A DNA stretch of 64,000 nt from contig NC_015151.1 of the NCBI RefSeq assembly GCF_000190315.1, positions 2,086,509-2,150,508 of the forward strand, in the 5' to 3' direction. The notes below the pieces were generated by a model. The model was given only the letters and a program-made list of their open reading frames with translations, searched no databases and was not told the origin of the DNA. Source of the DNA: Vulcanisaeta moutnovskia 768-28. Lineage in GTDB: Archaea > Thermoproteota > Thermoprotei > Thermoproteales > Thermocladiaceae. A program made the translations under genes and the position numbers. Each line of letters begins with the position of its first letter. The stretch's first letter is position 1. This document shows, piece after piece, positions 18,229-27,300 of this stretch.

Positions 18229-19632
18229 TCAGTATTCCACCACCTTGGCTTCTTCACGTCTTGGCATTCCCCTTAGGTATAGGTAGACCATATATACGGC
18301 TAGTGACGGCATCGCAATCTCAACAATAAGCACCAATACTGCTAACCAAACTGGGAAGTAAAGCGTTGGGTTCAACAAACCACCGGGTCCAACAGGAACA
18401 CCAGTAATTACTGGCGGACCACCACTTGGATTAGGATCTGCCTGAACGAGTATGAATGGGTACCTACCAGATTCTGCAGAGACTGCACCACCTATTGATG
18501 CGAAGGCCGCAAAGAAAGGCATTAAGTAAACGCTACTCCTCTCAAAGAAGCTGGCTAATGTTTTAGCCCAACTAAAGCGGTCGAAGAAGCCAGGGAATAA
18601 GTACCACAGTGATAAAGCACCGCTCCAGATACCAAGTAGTATCCCAAATATAACCATGAATACCCAGTAGAAGACAGACACGAATGCTGGAGGCCTCTCG
18701 TAAGTCGGCCAACTGAAGTAGCCCCAGAATGCGTGGTTGAATGTTCCATAGGCAAAGAAGCTCGTTAGTGGATCAATCTTAAGGCCACTCCAGAACATAC
18801 CCTCAAGAGCTGCTAACTTAAGCGGGTCATCCTGCAGTACAAGCTCGCCCTGAAGGTGTCCAATTACGAAGCCCTGTATTGCCGTTAGTACGGCCACTGT
18901 TGGTACAAGGATCTTAAGTATCATTAACCTCTCGGGCTTCCTATCATGTATGTAGAGGTATAGGTATATCGCGGCTATTATGGACCAGGTCAGTATTACT
19001 ACGGCTAGTATGCCGTGGAATATGAAAACATTCGCACCCCACCAAAACATGTTCCAAGCATCTATTGGCGAAGCCCATTTAATTACATAGTCCGTTAAGC
19101 CAACGACATTCTGTCCAGTGGCTTGGTATAGGTTAATCACCTCGAGACCTGGTGGTCTCATGCTTAGTGATGCCATTACCGCAAGGATATTATAGGCGCT
19201 ATAGTAGCCGCCGAATGCAGCCACTATACCTATTATCCAATGCAATACTTGGTTCTTTATCTTATTCCAAGTAAATACATAAAGTGGTAGTATAATAACC
19301 TCTATTAGGAAGGCAAATAATTCAAGGTAAAACGGTAGTACTATTGCCTCACCAATCAGTGATATGAAATTACTCCATAATGTGACTAGGCCAAACTCAA
19401 CCAAGGTACCGAAGGCAGCCCCAACACCGAAGAATATCGTTGATATTACCGAGAATGTCCTTGCCGTATTATACCAAAATTGATTATGTTTCCTTATGTA
19501 AAGGAATTCCGCAACTATTGCCAGGAGTATGGTGCCAAGGAAGCTCGATGCGAGGGACAAGTGGGCCAGTATGCCTACTGCAGACACAACTCTAATGTCA
19601 GTTGGCGCTCCGAGTATGGGTTGGTCCATCAT
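18229..19632 (-). CDS. cydA: CydA: cytochrome bd-type oxidase subunit I
   Basis: 467 residues, multi-helix. An N-terminal heme ligand His is in GILAHLSLASSF (about 24). The paired Glu of the active-site heme region lie in YLELFAFLIE (about 104 and 111), and a later His in FIFHGILAVVI matches the heme b558 ligand. It is a membrane-bound terminal oxidase taking electrons from quinol. It forms an operon with the CydA' paralogue; no cydB, cydX or assembly transporter is present. A TTATAA element about 26 bp upstream gives a leaderless start. Confidence 0.88.
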   Translation of the reverse strand: MMDQPILGAPTDIRVVSAVGILAHLSLASSFLGTILLAIVAEFLYIRKHNQFWYNTARTFSVISTIFFGVGAAFGTLVEFGLVTLWSNFISLIGEAIVLPFYLELFAFLIEVIILPLYVFTWNKIKNQVLHWIIGIVAAFGGYYSAYNILAVMASLSMRPPGLEVINLYQATGQNVVGLTDYVIKWASPIDAWNMFWWGANVFIFHGILAVVILTWSIIAAIYLYLYIHDRKPERLMILKILVPTVAVLTAIQGFVIGHLQGELVLQDDPLKLAALEGMFWSGLKIDPLTSFFAYGTFNHAFWGYFSWPTYERPPAFVSVFYWVFMVIFGILLGIWSGALSLWYLFPGFFDRFSWAKTLASFFERSSVYLMPFFAAFASIGGAVSAESGRYPFILVQADPNPSGGPPVITGVPVGPGGLLNPTLYFPVWLAVLVLIVEIAMPSLAVYMVYLYLRGMPRREEAKVVEY

Positions 19633-19781
19633 TATATTATTGATAATTCTATAAGCTTATAAATTAATCAAGGTATTTACAATTTCCCAGAAATTATGTT
19701 ATGTATGTTCATTAAAAATAACAGTATTTATTAACAGTACAATGTATAATTATCTATATAATTAAATATAAGTAAATTATT

Positions 19782-21101
19782 TCAATTCCTAAAGAACTGC
19801 CTCGCAGCAATTATCAACGGATCCCAGACCTGGGTCACAGCAGGTAGATATGCCAAGTCACTCATGAAAAGATCCTCAACAGTTGCTCCCTTAGCCATTA
19901 GTGCTGCTAATGTATCGATCTTGCCAAGTACGTAGGAACCATCATCACCAAGCACCTGCGCACCTATTAACCTCATACTACCGTCATCAACTATTAACTT
20001 TATTGTTACATAACCACCACCAGGGTAATACCTAGCTTTAGTTCTGGCAGTTATTACTGCGCTTCTTATCCTAAACCCATGCCTTATCGCTTCCTGGGTC
20101 GTTAAGCCCGTACTCGCTATGTATAGGTTCATGAACCTAGTCATTGAAGTACCAACAACCCCTGGAAAAATCATGAGTTTACCAGCTATGTTGCTACCGA
20201 CAACAAATCCCATCTTATTAGCCGTGGTTCCAAAGGGATGCCAGTAAGGCTTGTTCGTTATCAGGTTCCTGGTCTCAGCAATATCACCAGCAGCATAGAC
20301 ATTATCAATACTTGTCCTCATGTGCTCATCAACCCAAACAGCCCCTGTCTCACCAATGCGCAAACTAAGTTGTCTAGCTAATTCTATGTTTGGTCTTATG
20401 CCTGTCGCTAGGATTACGGCATCAACCACGTACTTACCACCATCCGTAATTATTACCTGTTCATCACCCTGGTCACTGATTTCGAGAATTATCTCATTCA
20501 GCCGTAATTTTACACCATACTTGCTCAATTCATTCTTAACGATATTACCGATATCCTCATCCAGGGATTTACGTAATGGATAGCCCGACCTACCGATCAT
20601 TATCACGTTCTTACCCCTAAACCTAAGAGCCTCGGCGACCTCAAGGCCTACATAGCCAGTTCCAATAATGCCTATGGTACTTACGGAATATAAGGCATCT
20701 CTTAACTTCATGGCTTCCGCGGGATGATGAACCGTAAATACACGATCACCCCTAATCGGTATGCCCGGTGTTATTGGTATCGCTCCCATTGCAAGCACTA
20801 GATAATCCCATTCAAACCTATTGCCTTTATTGGTCCGCACATAATTCTGCCCAACCTCCACTACAACGTCATTAAGCCTAACGTCAATATTCCTCACATT
20901 CCTAAAGTAATCCGGCGTATAATGCATAAGTAGATCATAGTTATCAAATAAACCCTCAAGATAGTAGGGTATTCCACAGGGTGCATGGCTAACCATATTA
21001 CTCCCCTCAAGAACCACAACATTCGCATCACGCCTTAGTTTTTTCACTCGAGATGCTGCACTCATACCTGCAGCTCCTCCACCAATTACTACTACCTTCA
21101 T
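19782..21101 (-). CDS. CoA-disulfide reductase/NADH oxidase-like flavoprotein
   Basis: 439 residues. The FAD fold starts at MKVVVIGGGAAGMSAASRV, the redox Cys is in SHAPCGIPYYLEG (about 45), the NAD(P)H site is IGIIGTGYVGLEVAEAL, and a second FAD motif is VYAAGDIAE. The single Cys indicates the CoA-disulfide/polysulfide reductase and NADH oxidase branch. The frame is open to 21305, but ATG 21101 begins the FAD motif and has a TTTAAT box 26 bp upstream; the extra residues overlap the divergent gene. Likely role: thiol redox balance, oxygen or sulfur reduction. Confidence 0.88.
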   Translation of the reverse strand: MKVVVIGGGAAGMSAASRVKKLRRDANVVVLEGSNMVSHAPCGIPYYLEGLFDNYDLLMHYTPDYFRNVRNIDVRLNDVVVEVGQNYVRTNKGNRFEWDYLVLAMGAIPITPGIPIRGDRVFTVHHPAEAMKLRDALYSVSTIGIIGTGYVGLEVAEALRFRGKNVIMIGRSGYPLRKSLDEDIGNIVKNELSKYGVKLRLNEIILEISDQGDEQVIITDGGKYVVDAVILATGIRPNIELARQLSLRIGETGAVWVDEHMRTSIDNVYAAGDIAETRNLITNKPYWHPFGTTANKMGFVVGSNIAGKLMIFPGVVGTSMTRFMNLYIASTGLTTQEAIRHGFRIRSAVITARTKARYYPGGGYVTIKLIVDDGSMRLIGAQVLGDDGSYVLGKIDTLAALMAKGATVEDLFMSDLAYLPAVTQVWDPLIIAARQFFRN

Positions 21102-21165
21102 ATTAAATACGCAATAAGGAGGAAAAATTAAATTATACTTCATGATGATACTTAACTGATTACTA

Positions 21166-21717
21166 ATGCATGATTCCAGTGATAAGTTACTTAGTATAAT
21201 TGATGAAATGAAAGAGCTTGAGAGGCATTTGGCGATATTATACGGGATCGCCGCTGCCAGGACAAATGAGCCCTTCATAGGTGCAATAATGAGAAAGATA
21301 AGCATTGAGTCTGCGATGCATAATTATATACTCACAATGCTGAAGTCACTAATTCACGAATGCCCACCAAGGAGAATCTTCGACTTGGAAACACTGTTGT
21401 CATTACAAGGTAGTATTGAGGAGGCAATAACCCATGCTAAGTCATTGATAGATTACATGAATTCCATGGAGAAGGTTAATTATGATATTACTAATACTAT
21501 TATTGAGAAACTGAATGATCTTAAAAGCTACGAGGAGAATGCCGTGAAGGTATACAGCTTCCTACTCAGGAGTTACCTACCCATCACCAGTACAAGGATT
21601 GATGAGAAGCACCGTATAATCTCAAAACTAATTATTAAGTTGCTTAAGGGAATTTCAGATGATGAGAAGAATCATGAGGAGATGCTTGAGGTTGTAAGAG
21701 AAATCTCATTAAAGTAA
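21166..21717 (+). CDS. Ferritin-like (rubrerythrin-type) helical protein
   Basis: 183 residues, all-helical. Two ExxH-type motifs (SIESAMHNYIL about 42-52 and DDEKNHEEML about 167-176), plus further Glu in MKELERHLAILYG and SYEENAVKVYSFL, fit a four-helix diiron fold. It may scavenge peroxide or store metal. It is divergently transcribed from the CoA-disulfide-reductase-like gene 65 bp away, a pairing that suits an oxidative-stress unit next to an oxygen reductase. The diiron assignment is an inference from motif spacing. Confidence 0.55.
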   Translation: MHDSSDKLLSIIDEMKELERHLAILYGIAAARTNEPFIGAIMRKISIESAMHNYILTMLKSLIHECPPRRIFDLETLLSLQGSIEEAITHAKSLIDYMNSMEKVNYDITNTIIEKLNDLKSYEENAVKVYSFLLRSYLPITSTRIDEKHRIISKLIIKLLKGISDDEKNHEEMLEVVREISLK

Positions 21718-21749
21718 GGTATTAAAAGGGAGTCCGCCAGGTCGTTAGC

Positions 21750-23312
21750 GTGGAAAAACCAAGACTTTTCATTAGAGAGACTACGGGGCTTGTTAGGGAG
21801 ATTGGCCCCTGGACAGCCCTTCTAATGAATACTGCTTTCATAGCCTTCCAGTCAGGGTTTATACTGTTGATATCTAGTATGTTCAATTTCCCAAGGGGAA
21901 ACCCATTAATCACCATCATAATTGGTGCGGTATTATTCCTACCACTAACAATACTACTCAATAAAATAGGCATTACATACTACAGAACGGCCAGTGACTA
22001 CATATTTGTCACAAGGAACCTACACCCATCAATTGGTTTTGCCGCTATGTTCATGTTCACAATAGACCAAATGTTCTTTAATGCAGTACTAATAAGTCTA
22101 GGATTAGTTACGGGACTTGCACCTGCATTAGTAGCCATAGGCCTCTCGAATCACGCAGCAGATCTTACTCTTCTTGGTAACTCATTAATGAACAATCCAT
22201 TACTGATATTCCTGACAGGCTCCATAGTATTAACAATCCTCATATTGATTAATGCAATATCAATAAAGGCAGGTAAGTACTTGGCCTCGGCGATTTCCCT
22301 ATTTGGTATCATAACATTCATACTAACGATAATTCTATTCTATACCTACACACCACAAATAATTAATTCAATAAATACGGCTGCACCAAATCTATTTAGC
22401 CAAGCGGTTTCAGTATCAAGGAAATTACCAAGTTATGGAGTAATCATGGACACGATATACCTAATACCATACCTGGCCTATGTATTTCCTTTCGTAAACT
22501 TCATACTGTCAGTCGGTGGCGAAGTCAGGAGGGGTAGCGCAATACCCATTGCCGTGTTCGGAACCTACGCCATAAGCACCCTATTCCTAGTACTTAGTGT
22601 TTGGGTTATGCTTTCATCATTAGGTATTGATAGATTGAATGGATTGTTCGCAATATATTACGGCATTACCAATGGTGCTTCTTGGCCAAGCACATTACCA
22701 CCACCATATCCACAGGCATTGCTCATACTTGCCATCAGGAACCCAGTGCTTCAGTGGTTAATAGCCATTGGTTCGTTTACCTGGTACATAAATGTTGTCT
22801 CGGTCCTAATAATACAAATAGCCAGGTACATACTAGCCCTATCCTTTGATAGGGTATTACCATCAATACTGGCATATGTTAATCCAAGGACCCATACCCC
22901 AGTAACAGCCCACATAACCGACCTTGTAATAACCCTGGCAATAATGTATCTATATAACTTCAGCGTGATGCCATTGCTATCGGCTACAATGGACGTGAGC
23001 ACCCTGATCACAATACTCATGTACTTCATGATAATAACAATAACGGCAATAGTGCTGGGAATTAGAACTAGGTCAGTGAGCACTACATTACTCGGTGCAT
23101 ATGTAACTATGTTATTCTCCTGGATTGCTTATGAGGAGATAATTAATCCAGCAGCTTATCTATTCGTACAATCAATAAATACATACATAATAGGGTTCTT
23201 CGTGGCATTATTCGTGATAGGCATAGCGCTATATTATGCAATGCGCCTATACAGGCTAAGGAGGGAGAACATGGATATAAACATGCTATTTAAGGAAATA
23301 CCACCTGAATGA
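21750..23312 (+). CDS. APC-family amino acid permease
   Basis: 520 residues with about 12 hydrophobic helices. The N-terminus (ETTGLVREIGPWTALLMNTAFIAF) and the even spacing of helices match the APC superfamily, though the GxGIF motif is weak. GTG 21750 is preceded by TTAAAAGG 26 bp upstream (leaderless). It lies 32 bp after the ferritin-like gene. Substrate unknown. Confidence 0.75.
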   Translation: MEKPRLFIRETTGLVREIGPWTALLMNTAFIAFQSGFILLISSMFNFPRGNPLITIIIGAVLFLPLTILLNKIGITYYRTASDYIFVTRNLHPSIGFAAMFMFTIDQMFFNAVLISLGLVTGLAPALVAIGLSNHAADLTLLGNSLMNNPLLIFLTGSIVLTILILINAISIKAGKYLASAISLFGIITFILTIILFYTYTPQIINSINTAAPNLFSQAVSVSRKLPSYGVIMDTIYLIPYLAYVFPFVNFILSVGGEVRRGSAIPIAVFGTYAISTLFLVLSVWVMLSSLGIDRLNGLFAIYYGITNGASWPSTLPPPYPQALLILAIRNPVLQWLIAIGSFTWYINVVSVLIIQIARYILALSFDRVLPSILAYVNPRTHTPVTAHITDLVITLAIMYLYNFSVMPLLSATMDVSTLITILMYFMIITITAIVLGIRTRSVSTTLLGAYVTMLFSWIAYEEIINPAAYLFVQSINTYIIGFFVALFVIGIALYYAMRLYRLRRENMDINMLFKEIPPE

Positions 23313-23603
23313 TCAATTAACCTCCATTGAGAATGCATCAATTATTCTATTACTCCTAATCCTAATAACAGTCTCGAGTGATCCACTCCTTATTATAATA
23401 GTTATTACTCCATGATCATAGTCAATTAATGATGCCTTCCAATCATAATCAAGCTCAATTAATTCCCCACTCTTCCAAACGCCAATTACCTTAGGGTCAA
23501 TATGCGCAATTGATAAACCATCATTAACAAGGCACCTCTTTCTAATTAGCCTAACAAAATATCCAAAACCACTAGCTACCAATGTCTCCTTATCACATCT
23601 CAT
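23313..23603 (-). CDS. Small hypothetical protein
   Basis: 96 residues, predicted mostly beta (WKSGELIELDYDWKASLIDY, GVITIIIRSGSLETVIRIRS). It directly abuts the convergent permease (no gap). No family recognised. The AT-rich upstream region 23604-23727 holds its promoter and that of the divergent nreA. Confidence 0.5.
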   Translation of the reverse strand: MRCDKETLVASGFGYFVRLIRKRCLVNDGLSIAHIDPKVIGVWKSGELIELDYDWKASLIDYDHGVITIIIRSGSLETVIRIRSNRIIDAFSMEVN

Positions 23604-23727
23604 TAATTCACCTGAACAATAATCATAAACTTCACGTTAAGTCTAACGTAGAGCTTTTAAAGGATTCCTATTCAGGGAGAGAGTAATCGAAATACCTATA
23701 TAGCACCTAAATGCATTTATTAATAAG

Positions 23728-24969
23728 GTGCGAATAAACCCAGCACTATGCATTAGATGCAGGGGAGAATACAACCTATGCGGCCTATCCTACTGCCCAG
23801 TCCTCGCTGAGTTACATGCAAAGTACACACTCAAGAATATCATTAATAAGGAGCACATTGATGGATCATCACCACCAAGCGTATTTGTTGGTCGCATTGG
23901 TTACCCAAGGGTCAATATATATCCAGCAACACCACCTGTTCATGGAGACACAAGTAATCTAGAGGATCCAAGGGCCTGGCTGAACATGGGACTAGAGGAC
24001 TTCCTCTCAAGTAGGTTATTACTAATTAGAGGTTCAATGAGGGTTAGGATTGAGGATGCCAGGAACCCATCGAGGATACTTCATGATATTCAAGTCATGG
24101 CATTATCAAGTAATTCTGTGGATTCGGAACTAATGCTCGAGAGGCCAGTCAGTGGTAGGTATGTACTTGATGAGCATTCACCACCCTTTGGCCCCTCATC
24201 ACCACTACAAAAATTGCGTATAAATTCATTACCACCGCCACCGAGGATAATCGATAAGGTACATAGCGATACTGACCTAAGCGCCACTGAGGCGATTTGG
24301 ACGTTGTATAAACACGGTATTGACGTTCACCACATATCAAAACTACTGAGTGTTGGTACACTTGGCATTGGTAAAAGGAGGAGACTCGTACCGACTAGGT
24401 GGTCAATAACTGCCGTTGATAAGCAGGTCTCTGATAAAATGCTTAGTGAGGTTCGCGACTACCCCCTCATAAGTGAGTATAGGGTCTACGTGAGAAGTAT
24501 TAAGGACAATACGTTTATTGGCATATTAACACCACATACCTGGCTTTATGAGTGGGCTGAGGCCTGGTGGCCTGGTTCGACGTGGAACCTATGGAGCGGT
24601 GATACTGTTCTTGAACTTGATTATGAGGGTTACTGGGGGCGTGATGACTACCCATCAATAGGTGGTTGCTACTATGCAGCTAGGATAGCCGCACTTGAAG
24701 CCCTACGTTCAATGCATAGGCAAGCAGCCGTAATACTATGGCGTGAGATTTACCCGGGCTTCAACCTACCCATTGGCGTATGGTGGGTTAGGGAAAATAT
24801 TAGGGCTATGTTTAATGGGTCATATGAGAAATTCTACGACCTAAGAGATGCATTGAGTTACACGGCCAAATTCCTAAGACTACCAATAGGTAAGTGGGTA
24901 TCGAGATCCTACGTAATCAGGGTCCTCACCAAGCAATCAAGCCTAACCAATTGGTTGAGCGGTGGGTAG
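23728..24969 (+). CDS. nreA: NreA-like archaeal DNA repair protein
   Basis: 413 residues. The N-terminal metal-binding cluster CIRCRGEYNLCGLSYCPVL is typical of Nre proteins, followed by VFVGRIGYPRVNIYPATPP and a C-terminal domain with GTLGIGKRRRLVPTRWSITAVD. In Haloferax, NreA takes part in repair of DNA damage and interacts with PCNA (published family knowledge). A GTG start and promoter lie within 35 bp. The next gene begins immediately after the stop, so the two are co-transcribed. Confidence 0.85.
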   Translation: MRINPALCIRCRGEYNLCGLSYCPVLAELHAKYTLKNIINKEHIDGSSPPSVFVGRIGYPRVNIYPATPPVHGDTSNLEDPRAWLNMGLEDFLSSRLLLIRGSMRVRIEDARNPSRILHDIQVMALSSNSVDSELMLERPVSGRYVLDEHSPPFGPSSPLQKLRINSLPPPPRIIDKVHSDTDLSATEAIWTLYKHGIDVHHISKLLSVGTLGIGKRRRLVPTRWSITAVDKQVSDKMLSEVRDYPLISEYRVYVRSIKDNTFIGILTPHTWLYEWAEAWWPGSTWNLWSGDTVLELDYEGYWGRDDYPSIGGCYYAARIAALEALRSMHRQAAVILWREIYPGFNLPIGVWWVRENIRAMFNGSYEKFYDLRDALSYTAKFLRLPIGKWVSRSYVIRVLTKQSSLTNWLSGG

Positions 24970-25794
24970 ATGGACAACGTGACTAGGCTAGGAAATATCA
25001 TCGTGAAGGAGATAAGGGTTAAGTCAGCATTGTCAAGGTCAGGCCTACCTGAGTATGACTATGCATTAAACCCGTACCTAGGTTGTCAACACGGATGTAT
25101 TTACTGCTATGCCATGGACTTCACGAGAGGCGAACCTGGCGTTAGATGGGGTGAGGTCGTATACGTCAAGGTAAACCTAATACAAGTGTTATTAAGGGAT
25201 ATCAGAAGGTTTAGGCCGGGCATTGTTGGTGTATCCACAATAACAGATCCGTACCAACCCGTGGAGTCCAGGTACAAACTAACCAGGAGGTCAATTAAGG
25301 TACTGTGCAATGCGGGTTACCACGTTAGTATTCAAACGAAATCATCATTAATCATTAGGGATTTAGACGTAATTAGTAGGTGCGGTAGGTCAGTGGACGT
25401 CGGCTTCACAATAACCACGATGAGAAATACATACAGGGTAATAGAGCCCATGGCCGCGCATCCAATGGCAAGGGCATCAGCACTTAGGAAAATAGCCAGC
25501 CTGGGCGTTGAGACCTGGATATTCCTAGGCCCTGTACTACCTGGCATGAATGATAAAGTGGAGGATTACGAACCAGTGATTCGCCTAGCTAAAGAAACAA
25601 ATTCCCAGGTAATAATTGATAGGTTCAGGCCAAGGCCAATTGTAACCAGTTTCATGAGTAGGAAATTAAACCCCATATACCGAGTAACTAGGGACTGGTG
25701 GAGAGAGACCCTGAGTTCAATAATGAGACTATGCAAGGACTATGGCGTTAATTGCATCACAGCAGAGGATGAGTGGGAAATAAGTCGAAAATGA
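24970..25794 (+). CDS. Radical SAM protein (SPL-like family)
   Basis: 274 residues. The cluster motif CQHGCIYCYA (CxxxCxxC, about 35-44) sits in YALNPYLGCQHGCIYCYAMD, the start typical of the Rv2578c/spore photolyase-like radical SAM group. The barrel core includes GVSTITDPYQPVE and VSIQTKS. Substrate unknown. It starts directly after nreA, suggesting a DNA-related role. Confidence 0.82.
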   Translation: MDNVTRLGNIIVKEIRVKSALSRSGLPEYDYALNPYLGCQHGCIYCYAMDFTRGEPGVRWGEVVYVKVNLIQVLLRDIRRFRPGIVGVSTITDPYQPVESRYKLTRRSIKVLCNAGYHVSIQTKSSLIIRDLDVISRCGRSVDVGFTITTMRNTYRVIEPMAAHPMARASALRKIASLGVETWIFLGPVLPGMNDKVEDYEPVIRLAKETNSQVIIDRFRPRPIVTSFMSRKLNPIYRVTRDWWRETLSSIMRLCKDYGVNCITAEDEWEISRK

Positions 25795-25857
25795 GGAAAA
25801 CTAGGTTAATGTGAGAAGATTTAAATAAAGTGGAATAGTTAATGATATATAGGGAGC

Positions 25858-25992
25858 GTGATTAAAATCGATAATAGAGGTAGGATAAGACTACCAGGGA
25901 AACTTGCTAAGTATGGCTCAGTGGTTATAATTGATGCTGGTGAATACTTCATCGGCATTCCAATACCCAAGGATCCATTGGTAGCAACATAA
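25858..25992 (+). pseudogene. Truncated VapB/AbrB-type antitoxin
   Basis: GTG 25858 opens a 44-residue frame, VIKIDNRGRIRLPGKL..., ending IPIPKDPLVAT. This is the swapped-hairpin AbrB DNA-binding half of crenarchaeal VapB antitoxins. The usual C-terminal helix that neutralises VapC is missing. A damaged VapC gene follows immediately. I therefore read it as a decayed vapBC operon, although the DNA-binding half could still be made. Confidence 0.6.
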
Positions 25993-26000
25993 GGAGGGAC

Positions 26001-26359
26001 GTGACTGATAGGTTGCTATTACGCATCGTGAATGGGACTTCGGTGAGGTATTAGTAAGTAGGGAGGTTGTTCATGAGATATATTATGTATTGAGTCGAAT
26101 AGGACTTAGTAATCGTGAGATATTGAATAGAGATGGGGCATTAACAAGTATACCAAATCTTAAATGGGTGCCAACCACAGTTGATACAGACTTGATGGCT
26201 TTAGCATTAATGGATCAATACGGCCTTACATCAATTTTCGATGCGTATAATGCCGCAACGTGCCTGCTTTATGATAAGGATAGAAAAATGATATCCACAG
26301 ATAGTGCGTATGATAAGGTTATAGGGTTATCAAGAATTGATCCTAGGAATCTCGTTTAG
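26001..26359 (+). pseudogene. Frameshifted VapC PIN-domain toxin
   Basis: The frame from about 26012 to 26359 reads AITHREWDFGEVLVSREVV..., then DTDLMALALMDQYGLTSIFDAYNAA and ISTDSAYD, the C-terminal two thirds of a PIN domain with its acidic residues. The expected N-terminal D-T-N strand is not in that frame. A GTG-started piece VTDRLLLR lies in another frame at 26001, so one indel near 26021 separates the first Asp from the rest. The gene cannot make an intact VapC unless the sequence has an error. Confidence 0.65.
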
Positions 26360-26417
26360 TATTGTGTACTTAGAAACCTTTATTAATAAGGTCGTTGACT
26401 CACATTCGGCGAATTGA

Positions 26418-27275
26418 GTGGCTCAGGTTGGGAATGAGGAGCAGATAATTAAGGAGATAATGAATGCTTTGTCTGGTTCTGCACGTTATATGGCTGATGA
26501 GATCAGGAGTACCTTCTCGAAGTATGTGGATATTTACAAGGGTGTTTCGGGCTTTGAGACTCAGCAGGTTAGCCTTGGTACTGTTGAGAATAGTAAGAGA
26601 GTCTTTCTGATTCAGTCATCAATTACGGAGCCGAATTACGATTCCAATAATTACCTGGTGAATGCCTTTAAGGGATTCTTCAATATTAACGAGAATTTCT
26701 ACCCAACGTATTTAATGGGTGGTATTGAGTGCTATATGCAGTCATCACCAAGTGAACCCAGTGGCGTTAAGGTTAGTGGTTCTATGGTTTCTGCCTATAA
26801 TGGTGTTGAGTCCGTTGAGGATAAGGATATGGGGCAGGTAATCTGTGCTAAGAAGGCTAGTATTAGATTCTCAGATAATGTTGGTGGCGAAGTAAGTGTA
26901 GATCCCAGTGATTTATTTAGAGTCGCGCTTGACGTAATTAACAACGTTAGGAGTAAGTTTAGCGGTATTCGTGATGATTTTGTTAATACGTACGGCTTCG
27001 AACCAGGGGACATAACGTTGACGGGCAATGAGGTTATGCTAAGTACGTTATTTGACCTAAACATGTCAAGTACAATGAGGGATTATATACAGAGGGTTTT
27101 CTCAAGCATTGTTCCGGAGCAAACACCAGAGTTAATGGGTCTAGGTCTTCTCTGTGGTGCGCAGCCTGACCTCGTCTTTTCATATGATGATGCAGAGAAG
27201 ATATTAGTGCTTGGCCATCCACATAAGGTTAGTTCAGGAGATTGTCTCAAGTACTCAATAATTAAGTACCTTTGA
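26418..27275 (+). CDS. Unrecognised soluble protein
   Basis: 285 residues, no signal peptide or membrane segment, acidic, with mixed alpha/beta character. Notable stretches: GGIECYMQSSPSEPSG, MGQVICAKKASIRFSD, and a C-terminal GLLCGAQPDLVFSYDD. The four Cys are spread, not a zinc motif. A GTG start lies about 26 bp after TTATTAAT. It follows the vapBC debris and precedes the convergent CinA-like gene. I do not recognise a family. Confidence 0.65.
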   Translation: MAQVGNEEQIIKEIMNALSGSARYMADEIRSTFSKYVDIYKGVSGFETQQVSLGTVENSKRVFLIQSSITEPNYDSNNYLVNAFKGFFNINENFYPTYLMGGIECYMQSSPSEPSGVKVSGSMVSAYNGVESVEDKDMGQVICAKKASIRFSDNVGGEVSVDPSDLFRVALDVINNVRSKFSGIRDDFVNTYGFEPGDITLTGNEVMLSTLFDLNMSSTMRDYIQRVFSSIVPEQTPELMGLGLLCGAQPDLVFSYDDAEKILVLGHPHKVSSGDCLKYSIIKYL

Positions 27276-27300
27276 ATTCATCACCTTAAAAGGGGCTTTA

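Noticed and set aside
21143-21160. TGATGA followed by CTGA upstream of the ferritin-like gene
   Set aside because: Only 7 nt separate the boxes, too short for a guide, and no second box pair exists.
21102-21305. 68-residue N-terminal extension of the CoA-disulfide-reductase-like protein
   Set aside because: It precedes the FAD motif that should be at the start, overlaps the divergent ferritin-like gene, and ATG 21101 has its own promoter.
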